From NCBI GenBank assembly GCA_001917585.1, contig MNEG01000019.1:1-53844 (forward strand): a stretch of 53,844 nt of DNA, given 5' to 3'. How positions within the stretch are numbered: the stretch's first letter is position 1; every line of letters starts with the position of its first letter. Both the position numbers and the translations under genes were made by a program. The notes beneath the pieces are model-generated. The model had not been told where the DNA came from and searched no databases. It was given only the letters and a program-made list of their open reading frames with translations. Below are positions 8,380-15,859 of the stretch, in pieces. This DNA is from Candidatus Rokubacteria bacterium 13_1_40CM_68_15 (GTDB lineage: Bacteria; Methylomirabilota; Methylomirabilia; Rokubacteriales; CSP1-6).

Positions 8380-9027
8380 ATGAATCGAACGCTGGGATGG
8401 CTGGTGGTGCTCGGTCTCGTGGCCGGGCTCGTCATGAGCTTCGGGGTCGCGCCCCGGGACGCGGCTCAGGGCAACGTGCAGCGCATCATGTACCTGCACG
8501 TGCCGAGCGTGCTGGTGGCGTACCTCGCGTTCGCGGTCGTCCTCGTCGCATCGATCGTGTACCTGATGACACGGCGGGAGGCGGCCGACCGCATCGGCCA
8601 CGCCTCGGCCGAGGTCGGCGTGCTCTTCACCGCGATCACCATCACGTCGGGCGCGATCTGGGGCAAGCCCACGTGGGGCACGTGGTGGACGTGGGATGCG
8701 CGGCTCACCAGTGTGGCCGTGCTCTTCGTGATGTACCTCGGCTACCTGCTCGTGCGCGGGATGGTCGACGATCGTGAGCGCGCGGCCCGCTACTCGGCCG
8801 TCGTCGGGATCGTGGCCGCGCTCGACGTCCCGCTCGTGCACTTCTCGGTGTACTGGTGGCGCACGCTGCACCAGCCGCCCACGATGCTCAAGCCCGGACC
8901 GAGCACGATGCCCGGCGTCTTCGCCACCACGCTGCTCGTGAACCTCGCCGTGTTGGCGCTCGTCTACGTCTTTCTCGTGAGCAAGCGCGTGCGGCTGCTG
9001 AGGCGCGAAGAGGAGGCGCTGGCGTGA
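8380..9027 (+). CDS. ccmC: Haem-handling protein CcmC
   Basis: Inner-membrane protein that loads haem onto CcmE. 215 residues, six helices, and the tryptophan-rich motif GTWWTWDARLT in the second periplasmic loop with flanking histidines (YLHVPS, PLVHFSVYWW), all diagnostic for CcmC. The stop overlaps ccmD (TGATG). Confidence 0.95.
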   Translation: MNRTLGWLVVLGLVAGLVMSFGVAPRDAAQGNVQRIMYLHVPSVLVAYLAFAVVLVASIVYLMTRREAADRIGHASAEVGVLFTAITITSGAIWGKPTWGTWWTWDARLTSVAVLFVMYLGYLLVRGMVDDRERAARYSAVVGIVAALDVPLVHFSVYWWRTLHQPPTMLKPGPSTMPGVFATTLLVNLAVLALVYVFLVSKRVRLLRREEEALA

Positions 9028-9290
9028 TGCCCGACAACTGGAGCTTCGTGGTCGCTGCCTACCTGCTGGCCGCCGTCGTGCTCGGCGCGTACTGGCGCCA
9101 CCTGGTGAAGAAGGAACGGGAGCTCGAGAGCCACGATCGAATGGATCGGTCGGTGAAAGGCACGCAAGCCGTGGGCGGGCCAGTCAATCAGGGTCTGCCA
9201 GTGAATCAATCCGTGAAAGGAACGGAGCCCCGCGTACCTGGTACAGGCCACCTGCGGTCCGAACCAAGCACGCGTCACCCGCTACGATGA
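9027..9290 (+). CDS. ccmD: CcmD-like small membrane protein with a repeat-derived tail
   Basis: The first 40 residues (NWSFVVAAYLLAAVVLGAYW, then a basic/acidic stretch) are a normal CcmD: one membrane helix and a charged cytoplasmic end. Family members are about 45-60 residues; this one runs to 87 because the frame continues through a segment with internal near-repeats (SVKGTQAVGGPVNQ / PVNQSVKGTEP). The tail looks like a repeat inserted after the functional part. It overlaps ccmE by four bases. Confidence 0.8.
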   Translation: MPDNWSFVVAAYLLAAVVLGAYWRHLVKKERELESHDRMDRSVKGTQAVGGPVNQGLPVNQSVKGTEPRVPGTGHLRSEPSTRHPLR

Positions 9291-9721
9291 AACCCAAATT
9301 CATCGGCGGCGGCCTCGTCATCCTTGCTGCTCTCGGCTACATGATCTACGCCGGCGTCACCCAGTCGGCGGTGTACTTCGTCACGCCCTCGGAGCTGCGA
9401 GCCTCGCCGGTGACCGGCAAGGCCTATCGGCTCGGCGGGCTGGTGGCGCCCGGCTCGCTGCGCTGGGATGCGCGGACGCTCGACCTCGCCTTCACCCTCA
9501 CCGACGGCCAGGCCAGCATCCCCGTCCGTCACAAGGGGACGGCGCCCGACCTCTTCGGTGAGGGCCGCGGTGCTGTCGTGGAGGGGACGTTGACGACTGA
9601 CGGGTACGTGAAGGCGACGCAGATCCTGGCCAAGCACTCCGAGGAGTACCAGGCGCCCCACGACAAGAGCGAAGCGGGCTACAAGGAGCTGATCAAGACG
9701 CTCCGGAAGGCGGGTCAATGA
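9287..9721 (+). CDS. ccmE: Cytochrome c maturation haem chaperone CcmE
   Basis: 144 residues: N-terminal membrane anchor, then a small beta-barrel. CcmE binds haem covalently before passing it to CcmF. The usual haem-binding region near the end reads ILAKHSEEYQAP; classic CcmE has HxxxY, and H216-S-E-E-Y style spacing (HSEEY) is present here, so the typical histidine form, not the cysteine variant, is indicated. ATGA overlap with ccmF. Confidence 0.92.
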   Translation: MKPKFIGGGLVILAALGYMIYAGVTQSAVYFVTPSELRASPVTGKAYRLGGLVAPGSLRWDARTLDLAFTLTDGQASIPVRHKGTAPDLFGEGRGAVVEGTLTTDGYVKATQILAKHSEEYQAPHDKSEAGYKELIKTLRKAGQ

Positions 9722-11739
9722 TCCCGGAACTCGGTCAGGGCATGCTCCTGGTCGCGCTGGCCCTGGCCCTGGGCGGCGCGGTCCTTTCCGCAGCGGGTGG
9801 TCGCACGGGGCGGCCGGCCCTGGTGGAGTCCGCGCAGCACGCCGCGCTCGGCGTCTTCGCGTTGATCACGAGCAGCTTCGCACTCCTCGTCTACGCGTTC
9901 CTCACCTTCGACTTCTCCGTCCGCTACGTCGCGACCAACACCAATCTGGGCACGCCGTTCTGGTATCGCATTACCGGCGTGTGGGGCGCGCTGGAAGGCT
10001 CGATCATCCTGTGGGGCTGGATGCTGTCACTGTACACGCTGATCGTGATCCTCCGGCATCGCGAGCGGGCGCGTGAGCTCTATCCGTGGGCGCTCACCGT
10101 GATGCTCGGCGTCATGGCGTTCTTCCTCACGATCATGACGGTGGCGGCGCCGCCGTTCTCGCGCCTCAGCCCCGTCCCCGCCGACGGCCGCGGTCTCAAC
10201 CCGCTGCTCGAGGATACGGGGATGATCACGCATCCCATCGCGCTCTACCTGGGCTTCACCGGCTTCACGGTGCCGTTCGCCTTCGCCGTGGCCGCGCTGG
10301 CCACCGGTCGCCTGACCGACACGTGGATCGCGCTCACGCGACGGTGGACGATCACGGCCTGGTACTTCCTCTCGCTCGGACTGCTCATCGGCGGCTGGTG
10401 GAGCTATCACGTGCTCGGCTGGGGCGGCTACTGGGCGTGGGACCCCGTCGAGAACGCCGCGTTCATGCCGTGGCTCACCGGCACCGCGTTCCTGCACTCG
10501 GTCATGATCCAGGAGCGGCGGCGGATGCTGAAGCTCTGGAACATCAGTCTCGTGATCCTGACCTTCAGCCTCACGCTCTTCGGCACGTTCCTCACGCGCT
10601 CGGGTGTCATCGCGTCCGTGCACGCCTTCACCCAGGGCTCGATCGGCATCATGTTCCTCGGCTTCCTCGCGCTCGTCGTGCTGGTCGCGCTCGGTCTCCT
10701 CGCGTGGCGCTGGGAGGAGCTGCGGGGCCAGGGCGAGCTCGACTCGGTGGTGTCCCGGGAGTCGGCGTTCCTCCTCAACAACGTCATGCTCGTGGCGGCG
10801 GCCTTCACCGTCTTCTTCGGCACCGTGTTCCCGCTGCTGTCCGAGGCGGTGCGCGGCGTCAAGGTCAGCGTGGGTGCGCCGTTCTTCAATTCGGTCAACG
10901 TGCCCCTGTTCCTCGCCCTGATCTTCCTGATGGGCGTGGGGCCGCTCATCGCCTGGCGGCGCGCGTCGGTCGACAACCTGCGCCGGAACTTCGTGTGGCC
11001 GGTCGTGATCGGGATCGTCGGAGCGGCCGTCTTCTATCTCCTGGGCGTACGCTCGGCGCTCGCCGTCCTCTCCCTCACGCTGACGGTCTTCGTCGCCGCC
11101 ACCATCGGACTCGACTTCTGGCGCGCTACGCGGGCTCGCCTGCGCATGGGGGAGTCGATTCTGGCCGCGATGACCGGCCTGCTCGCCCGCCACAACCGGC
11201 GCTACGGGGGCTTCGTCGTCCACCTCGGCATCCTCGTCATCGCCGTCGGGGTGACCGGGTCGCAGGCGTGGTCGGTGCAGACGGAGACGACGCTGAAGGT
11301 CGGCGAGATCGCGAAGCTCGGTGGGTATGACGTCCGCTTCGATCGTCTGGACGCGGCGGAGGAATCCAACCACGCCAAGGTCATCGGCACGTTCACCGTC
11401 GCCAACGGTCGCCGGCCCGCGGTCATGCAGCCCTCGAAGAAGTATTATCCGCAAGAGAGCAGTCCCATCGCCGGGGTGGACTACTGGATCGGGCTGAAGG
11501 AGGACCTCTACCTCGTGCTCGGCGACTTCACGCGAGACGGCCGCCAGGCGACCGTGAAGATCCAGGTGAATCGTCTGGTCACGGTGATCTGGATCGGCGG
11601 GCTCATCCTCACCCTGGGGACGCTGCTATCCCGGTGGCCGCCATCCCCGTCCTGGCGTTGCTCGCCTATGGCTTCCGCCTCAATCCGCGCGAGGTGCCGT
11701 CGCCGCTGCTCGGTCGCCCGGCGCCGGCCTTCGCGCTGA
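9718..11739 (+). CDS. ccmF: Haem lyase subunit CcmF (C-terminus runs into ccmG)
   Basis: About 15 membrane helices and the WWD motif (GWGGYWAWDPVENAAFMPWL), with periplasmic histidines as expected. CcmF transfers haem from CcmE to apocytochromes with CcmH. The family core ends near IWIGGLILTLGTLLSRW; the last ~35 residues (PPSPSWRCSPM onward) are antisense-like read-through in another frame of ccmG, giving an overlap of 106 bases. A small deletion or frameshift that removed the native ccmF stop is a likely explanation. Confidence 0.92.
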   Translation: MIPELGQGMLLVALALALGGAVLSAAGGRTGRPALVESAQHAALGVFALITSSFALLVYAFLTFDFSVRYVATNTNLGTPFWYRITGVWGALEGSIILWGWMLSLYTLIVILRHRERARELYPWALTVMLGVMAFFLTIMTVAAPPFSRLSPVPADGRGLNPLLEDTGMITHPIALYLGFTGFTVPFAFAVAALATGRLTDTWIALTRRWTITAWYFLSLGLLIGGWWSYHVLGWGGYWAWDPVENAAFMPWLTGTAFLHSVMIQERRRMLKLWNISLVILTFSLTLFGTFLTRSGVIASVHAFTQGSIGIMFLGFLALVVLVALGLLAWRWEELRGQGELDSVVSRESAFLLNNVMLVAAAFTVFFGTVFPLLSEAVRGVKVSVGAPFFNSVNVPLFLALIFLMGVGPLIAWRRASVDNLRRNFVWPVVIGIVGAAVFYLLGVRSALAVLSLTLTVFVAATIGLDFWRATRARLRMGESILAAMTGLLARHNRRYGGFVVHLGILVIAVGVTGSQAWSVQTETTLKVGEIAKLGGYDVRFDRLDAAEESNHAKVIGTFTVANGRRPAVMQPSKKYYPQESSPIAGVDYWIGLKEDLYLVLGDFTRDGRQATVKIQVNRLVTVIWIGGLILTLGTLLSRWPPSPSWRCSPMASASIRARCRRRCSVARRRPSR

Positions 11740-12170
11740 GCACGTTCGCCGGGCAACCGGTCTCGCTCGAGAGTCTGCGCGGCAAGGTCGTCGTCCTCAA
11801 TTTCTGGGCTTCCTGGTGCTATCCCGCCTGCTACGAGGAAGCCCCCGTGCTCGAGCGTGGCTGGCAAGCGTGGCGCGATCGCAACGTCGTCGTGCTGGGC
11901 GTGGACATCCAGGACACCGACGACAAGGCGCAGAAGTTCGTGCGGGACTTCCGGCTGAGCTTTCCGAACGCTCCCGATCCTTCCGGAAAAGTGAGCATCG
12001 ATTACGGCATCTATGGCGTGCCCGAGACGTTCTTCATCGACAAGCAGGGCCGCATCCGTGCCAAGCACGTCGGCTCGCTCAGCGACCAGGTCTTCCGGCA
12101 ACACGTCGAGCGTCTTTCCTCGGAAGGTGGCGCGCCAGCGCCGTCCGAGGCCTCCGCTCCGTCGCGGTAA
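11634..12170 (+). CDS. ccmG: Thiol:disulfide oxidoreductase CcmG/TlpA-like with CxxxC
   Basis: 178 residues, thioredoxin fold of the CcmG/DsbE/TlpA type that reduces apocytochrome cysteines in the periplasm. The region VPSPLLGRPAPAFAL and the later GVPETFFIDKQG (cis-proline loop) are typical CcmG. The active site reads FWASWCYPACYEEAP: cysteines at 62 and 66 are separated by three residues rather than the usual two. The N-terminal anchor is short (about 15 hydrophobic residues) because the GTG start lies inside ccmF. The substrate role follows from its position after ccmF. Confidence 0.85.
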   Translation: MAAIPVLALLAYGFRLNPREVPSPLLGRPAPAFALSTFAGQPVSLESLRGKVVVLNFWASWCYPACYEEAPVLERGWQAWRDRNVVVLGVDIQDTDDKAQKFVRDFRLSFPNAPDPSGKVSIDYGIYGVPETFFIDKQGRIRAKHVGSLSDQVFRQHVERLSSEGGAPAPSEASAPSR

Positions 12171-12185
12171 TCCCGGGGGCCCATC

Positions 12186-13310
12186 GTGCGGCGTCTGGGC
12201 CTTCTGCTCGTTGTCGTCCTCGCGATCGTCATCGGTCTCGTCCTGACCGGTGTCCTGTCGATCCACGTCCAGTTCCGCAAGCCGGGTGGCGTCGAGGCGA
12301 AACCGTTCTGGAAGGAAGTGGCGACCGAGGCGGCCCTGCCGCCCGGCCTGGGCGTCTGGGTCGAGGTCGCGCGTGTGGTCACGCCCGCCGTCGTCAACAT
12401 CAGCACGACCCAGCGCGCCACCGCACGCCCGGGCGACGACTTCTTCCGCCGGTTCTTCGAAGGCCCAACACCGCCGCCGCGCGCGAGCCTGGGCTCGGGC
12501 TTCATCGTGGCGCCCGACGGCTACGTCGTGACCAACTTCCACGTGGTGCGGGACGGCGGGGAGATCGTCGTACGCCTGGCCGACCACCGTGAGCTCAAGG
12601 CTCGCGTGGCCGGCAGCGACGCCAAGACGGACATCGCGCTCCTCAAGATCGATGCGACTGACCTGCCGACGCTGGCGTTCGGGGATTCCGACCGGCTGCC
12701 CGTGGGCGCGCCCGTGATGGCCGTCGGTAATCCGTTCGGGCTCGAGCAGACGGTGACGACCGGCATCGTCAGCGCCAAGGAGCGCTTCATCGGCAGCGGC
12801 CCCTACGACGATTTCATCCAGACGGATGCGTCGATCAATCCCGGCAATTCGGGTGGCCCGCTGGTGGACGCGCAGGGCGCGCTGGTCGGCATCAACACGG
12901 CGATCTTCTCGCAGTCGGGCGGCTGGATCGGCATCGGCTTCGCGACACCGGTGAACCTCGCCAAGGACGTCCTGGTTCAGCTCCGCGCGGCCGGCAAGGT
13001 GACGCGCGGCTACCTGGGCGTCGCCGCCGCGCCCGTTCCGGCTGACGCGCCCGGCGCTCCGGCGTCGGCCGCGGGGGCGCTGGTCGCCGACGTCGTCCCC
13101 GGCTCGCCTGCCGCCTCGGCCGGCATCAAGCCCGGCGACATCATTTCCGCCTTCCAGGGGCACCGTATCCAGAATCCTCGCAACTTGACCCGCCGCGTGG
13201 GCGCGACGCCGCCCGGCACGCGCGTCACGCTCGAGCTCAGAGGACCGCGCGGCGAGCGGACGGTCACCGTGACGCTGGCCGAGCTGAGCGACCGCGACAC
13301 CCGGCGCTAG
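12186..13310 (+). CDS. Periplasmic serine protease, HtrA/Deg family, one PDZ domain
   Basis: 374 residues from a GTG start. N-terminal membrane anchor (residues 3-24), trypsin-like domain with catalytic H119 (NFHVV), D149 (KTDIALL) and S222 (GNSGGPL), then one PDZ domain from about residue 275 (RGYLGVAAAPVP ... GIKPGDIISAFQGH). One PDZ and an anchor make it DegS-like in layout, though many bacteria use this form as a general quality-control protease. Its last four bases overlap the end of the convergent PsiE-like gene. Confidence 0.93.
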   Translation: MRRLGLLLVVVLAIVIGLVLTGVLSIHVQFRKPGGVEAKPFWKEVATEAALPPGLGVWVEVARVVTPAVVNISTTQRATARPGDDFFRRFFEGPTPPPRASLGSGFIVAPDGYVVTNFHVVRDGGEIVVRLADHRELKARVAGSDAKTDIALLKIDATDLPTLAFGDSDRLPVGAPVMAVGNPFGLEQTVTTGIVSAKERFIGSGPYDDFIQTDASINPGNSGGPLVDAQGALVGINTAIFSQSGGWIGIGFATPVNLAKDVLVQLRAAGKVTRGYLGVAAAPVPADAPGAPASAAGALVADVVPGSPAASAGIKPGDIISAFQGHRIQNPRNLTRRVGATPPGTRVTLELRGPRGERTVTVTLAELSDRDTRR

Positions 13311-13783
13311 GAGCGCTCGGCCGGTACGCCCGGTCCGCGCCGCCTGAGCATCAACAGGCACGCGACGAGCGCCAGGACCATCACCGTCAGCACCGACAGC
13401 TCGATCATGGCGTTACGGAACAGCTCGCCGCCCTGCTCGATCATGCGGGCGAACTCCGCGGTGGTGACGAGGATGCGGCGCACCGCGGCGATGAGGCCCA
13501 CGGTCAGAAACGGTTCCGGCACGAGCGCGTGCTCGCGGAACGAGACCTGTACCGTGTAGAGGATCTCCACGATCATCAGGATCAACAAGATCCGGTCGAG
13601 TAGCTCGACGACATGGACAGGGAGCGCCCCGGCCACCAGGTAGCTGACGAAGTCATAGGCGCCGACGGCCAGGAGCACGATCGCGGTACCGGCCAGGAGG
13701 GCGCCCAGGCCGACGTAGACGACGTCCTCGATCCGCGTGAAGATCCGCGCGACCCACTCACGCGCCGGCTCCCGGGACGGCAC
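13307..13783 (-). CDS. PsiE-like phosphate-starvation-inducible membrane protein
   Basis: 158 residues, four membrane helices. The segment LLDRILLILMIVEILYTVQVSF and the following EPFLTVGLIAAVRRILV match the PsiE family (PF06146), a conserved membrane protein of unknown function. Divergent from the zinc-ribbon gene at 13871 and convergent with the HtrA gene, overlapping its stop by four bases. Confidence 0.8.
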   Translation of the reverse strand: MPSREPAREWVARIFTRIEDVVYVGLGALLAGTAIVLLAVGAYDFVSYLVAGALPVHVVELLDRILLILMIVEILYTVQVSFREHALVPEPFLTVGLIAAVRRILVTTAEFARMIEQGGELFRNAMIELSVLTVMVLALVACLLMLRRRGPGVPAERS

Positions 13784-13870
13784 GGCCGCCCTATACCGTC
13801 ACCGGCAACTGCCTTGCATGCGTGAGGCTCTTCGGGCAGATGCCGACGTCGCGCCCGGAGGAGGACTCAC

Positions 13871-14098
13871 ATGGCCCGCTGTGAAGTGTGCAACAACGAG
13901 TACGACAAGGTCATGGAAGTGACCCGCGATGGCCGACGCCACATCTTCGATAGCTTCGAGTGCGCGATCCACGCGCTGGCGCCGCACTGCCAGCACTGCG
14001 GTTGCCGCATCATCGGCCACGGCGTGGAGTCGAACGACCGGATGTTCTGCTGCGCTTCGTGCGCGCGCATGAGCGGCGTGCACGAGGTGCGAGCCTAG
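13871..14098 (+). CDS. Cysteine-rich zinc-ribbon-like protein
   Basis: 75 residues with nine cysteines: CEVC near the start, FDSFECAIHALAP in the middle, CQHCGC, then CCASC. The FDSFECAIH(A)LAPxCxHCGCxIxGHG string is conserved in a small family of unannotated bacterial proteins, sometimes called metallothionein-like; I cannot assign a function. Two CxxC pairs plus HxxC suggest metal binding. A GGAGGA ribosome binding site precedes the ATG. Confidence 0.75.
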   Translation: MARCEVCNNEYDKVMEVTRDGRRHIFDSFECAIHALAPHCQHCGCRIIGHGVESNDRMFCCASCARMSGVHEVRA

Positions 14099-14111
14099 AG
14101 GGCGCGCCGTC

Positions 14112-14687
14112 GTGCGCCGCCGATCGCGCTGGGCGATGCTCGTCGCCGCCGCCCTCCTGTGCCTTCCGATACCTGCGGCGGCCGTCACCTTCACGGACTG
14201 GTGGACCATGGCGCTCACCAAGATGGCGCTCCTGGCCGAGCCGGCCGTGGCCGGCACTGAGGTGGATGCCATCGAGGTCGAGGCACGCGGAGACGTCGTG
14301 ACGCTACGGGGGCGCGTCGCGACCGAAAACGCGCGGGCCGCCGCCAGTGCCGTCGCTCTCCATATCCCCGGTGTGAGAGCCGTGAACAACGACCTGCGCG
14401 TCGATGACGACACCGCGCCGGCCGCGCGCCGCAGCGACGGCGCTCTGCGCACCGCCGTGTTGCGCTCGCTCCGCCGCGACGCGCGCCTGGCCCGAAACCC
14501 GTTCAACGTGACGGTGGAAGACGGGATCGTGCGGCTCACCGGCGCCGTGCCCTCGGTCTGGAGCCGCGTCCGCGCGTCGGAGGTAGCCCGCGCGGTCGAC
14601 GGCGTCGTGGCGGTCCAGAACGATGCCGGCCCGCTGACCGTCGCGCTCGAGGGAAGCGAGCTCGCGCTTCGTCCACCGCGCCGATGA
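14112..14687 (+). CDS. Secreted protein with two BON domains
   Basis: 191 residues. Signal peptide (VRRRSRWAMLVAAALLC..., cleavage near AAAVT). Two BON repeats: residues 45-100 (VEARGDVVTLRGRVATENARAAA) and 110-170 (FNVTVEDGIVRLTGAVPS), as in OsmY-type proteins of the periplasm and outer envelope, which bind phospholipid and protect against osmotic stress. Convergent with the CDF exporter gene, four bases apart. Confidence 0.85.
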   Translation: MRRRSRWAMLVAAALLCLPIPAAAVTFTDWWTMALTKMALLAEPAVAGTEVDAIEVEARGDVVTLRGRVATENARAAASAVALHIPGVRAVNNDLRVDDDTAPAARRSDGALRTAVLRSLRRDARLARNPFNVTVEDGIVRLTGAVPSVWSRVRASEVARAVDGVVAVQNDAGPLTVALEGSELALRPPRR

Positions 14688-14691
14688 CTCG

Positions 14692-15627
14692 TCACGCCGC
14701 ACGACCCACGGACTCGTCAGCGGGGGCGGGCTCGATCGCGACCAGCCGGGCCTGGGTGGCGCCGGCCACGGCCTCGCGGACGCGATCTTGGAGTCGCCGG
14801 ACGGCCGCCTCGAGCGCCGGCATCGTCAGGTCTCGACGGAAGCGCACTTCGAGGACGACGAGGATCGCCCGCGGCCCGACGTGCATGGTGTAGAGACCCG
14901 CGATGCCCGTCACCGCCTCGTCGGCGAGGACGGCGTCGCGGATCTTCGCCTCCACGTCCTCGGGCGCCGCTTCACCGATCAGCAGCGAATAGGTTTCGAA
15001 GGCGAGCACGATCGCCACTCCGATCAGGACGAGTCCGATGACACCCGACGCGAGCGCGTCCCATACGGGGTTGCCGGTGACGTGGTGAAGGCCGATGCCA
15101 ACCGCCGCGACGACGAGTGAAGCGAGTGCGGCGCTGTCCTCCAGTAACACCGTGAGCAAGGTGGGATCCCGCGTGTCGCGCCAGTATTCCAGGAACGTCG
15201 CCTCTCCCTTCTCGTGCCGCAGCGACCGGTACGCGATCACGAGCGACGCGAGCTCGAAAACGAACCCTGCTCCGAGCACGCTATACGTCAACCGCAGTGA
15301 GGCGGTGTGCACACCCGGCTGCAGGATCTTGCGCACTGCTTCCCAGATGGCGAACGCGCCCCCCACGCTGAACAGCAGCATCGAGACGACGAACGCCCAG
15401 AAGTAGACGTTCTTGCCGTGGCCGAAGGGATGGGGGCGGTCCGGTGGCCGGTCGGCGAGGCGCAAGCCCACGAAGAGCAGGATCTGGTTGCCGGTGTCCG
15501 CCACGGAGTGCAGGCTCTCGGCCAGCATGGCCACGCTGCCGGTCACGCCGGCGGCGACACCCTTGAGCACGGCCAGCGCTGCGTTGCCCGTCAGCGCCGC
15601 GATCACCGCCGTTTTCGACTCAGCCAT
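14692..15627 (-). CDS. Cation diffusion facilitator (CDF) family metal exporter
   Basis: 311 residues with six membrane helices and a C-terminal cytoplasmic domain. The TM2 motif AESLHSVADTGNQ carries the HxxxD metal site, and RPHPFGHGKNVYFWAF is the loop typical of the family. It exports Zn2+ or similar divalent metals by proton antiport. Residues 200-311 form the regulatory ferredoxin-like domain. Substrate cannot be told from sequence by eye. Confidence 0.9.
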   Translation of the reverse strand: MAESKTAVIAALTGNAALAVLKGVAAGVTGSVAMLAESLHSVADTGNQILLFVGLRLADRPPDRPHPFGHGKNVYFWAFVVSMLLFSVGGAFAIWEAVRKILQPGVHTASLRLTYSVLGAGFVFELASLVIAYRSLRHEKGEATFLEYWRDTRDPTLLTVLLEDSAALASLVVAAVGIGLHHVTGNPVWDALASGVIGLVLIGVAIVLAFETYSLLIGEAAPEDVEAKIRDAVLADEAVTGIAGLYTMHVGPRAILVVLEVRFRRDLTMPALEAAVRRLQDRVREAVAGATQARLVAIEPAPADESVGRAA

Positions 15628-15859
15628 GCATTAACCCCTAGGCAGCACCGCGCGTGCCAGGCGAGGCGCCGGGTGACGCGACGTTTCGACGCAGCGTTTC
15701 GGCGCGGTGCGCGTGACCGTGCCGGTCAGCGGCACGTCGATTGCTCGTCATCGTACCGCGAGCAGGATGTCGCTGGACGGTCGGACACCACTCCGGGACG
15801 GCGGGACACCACGGCCGATCGACACTCGACAGCGAAGGGAACCTGAGAAGGAGGCGCTA

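Noticed and set aside
11508-13361. 617-residue minus-strand open frame opposite ccmG and the HtrA gene
   Set aside because: Shadow frame without motifs; plus-strand catalytic residues are all present.
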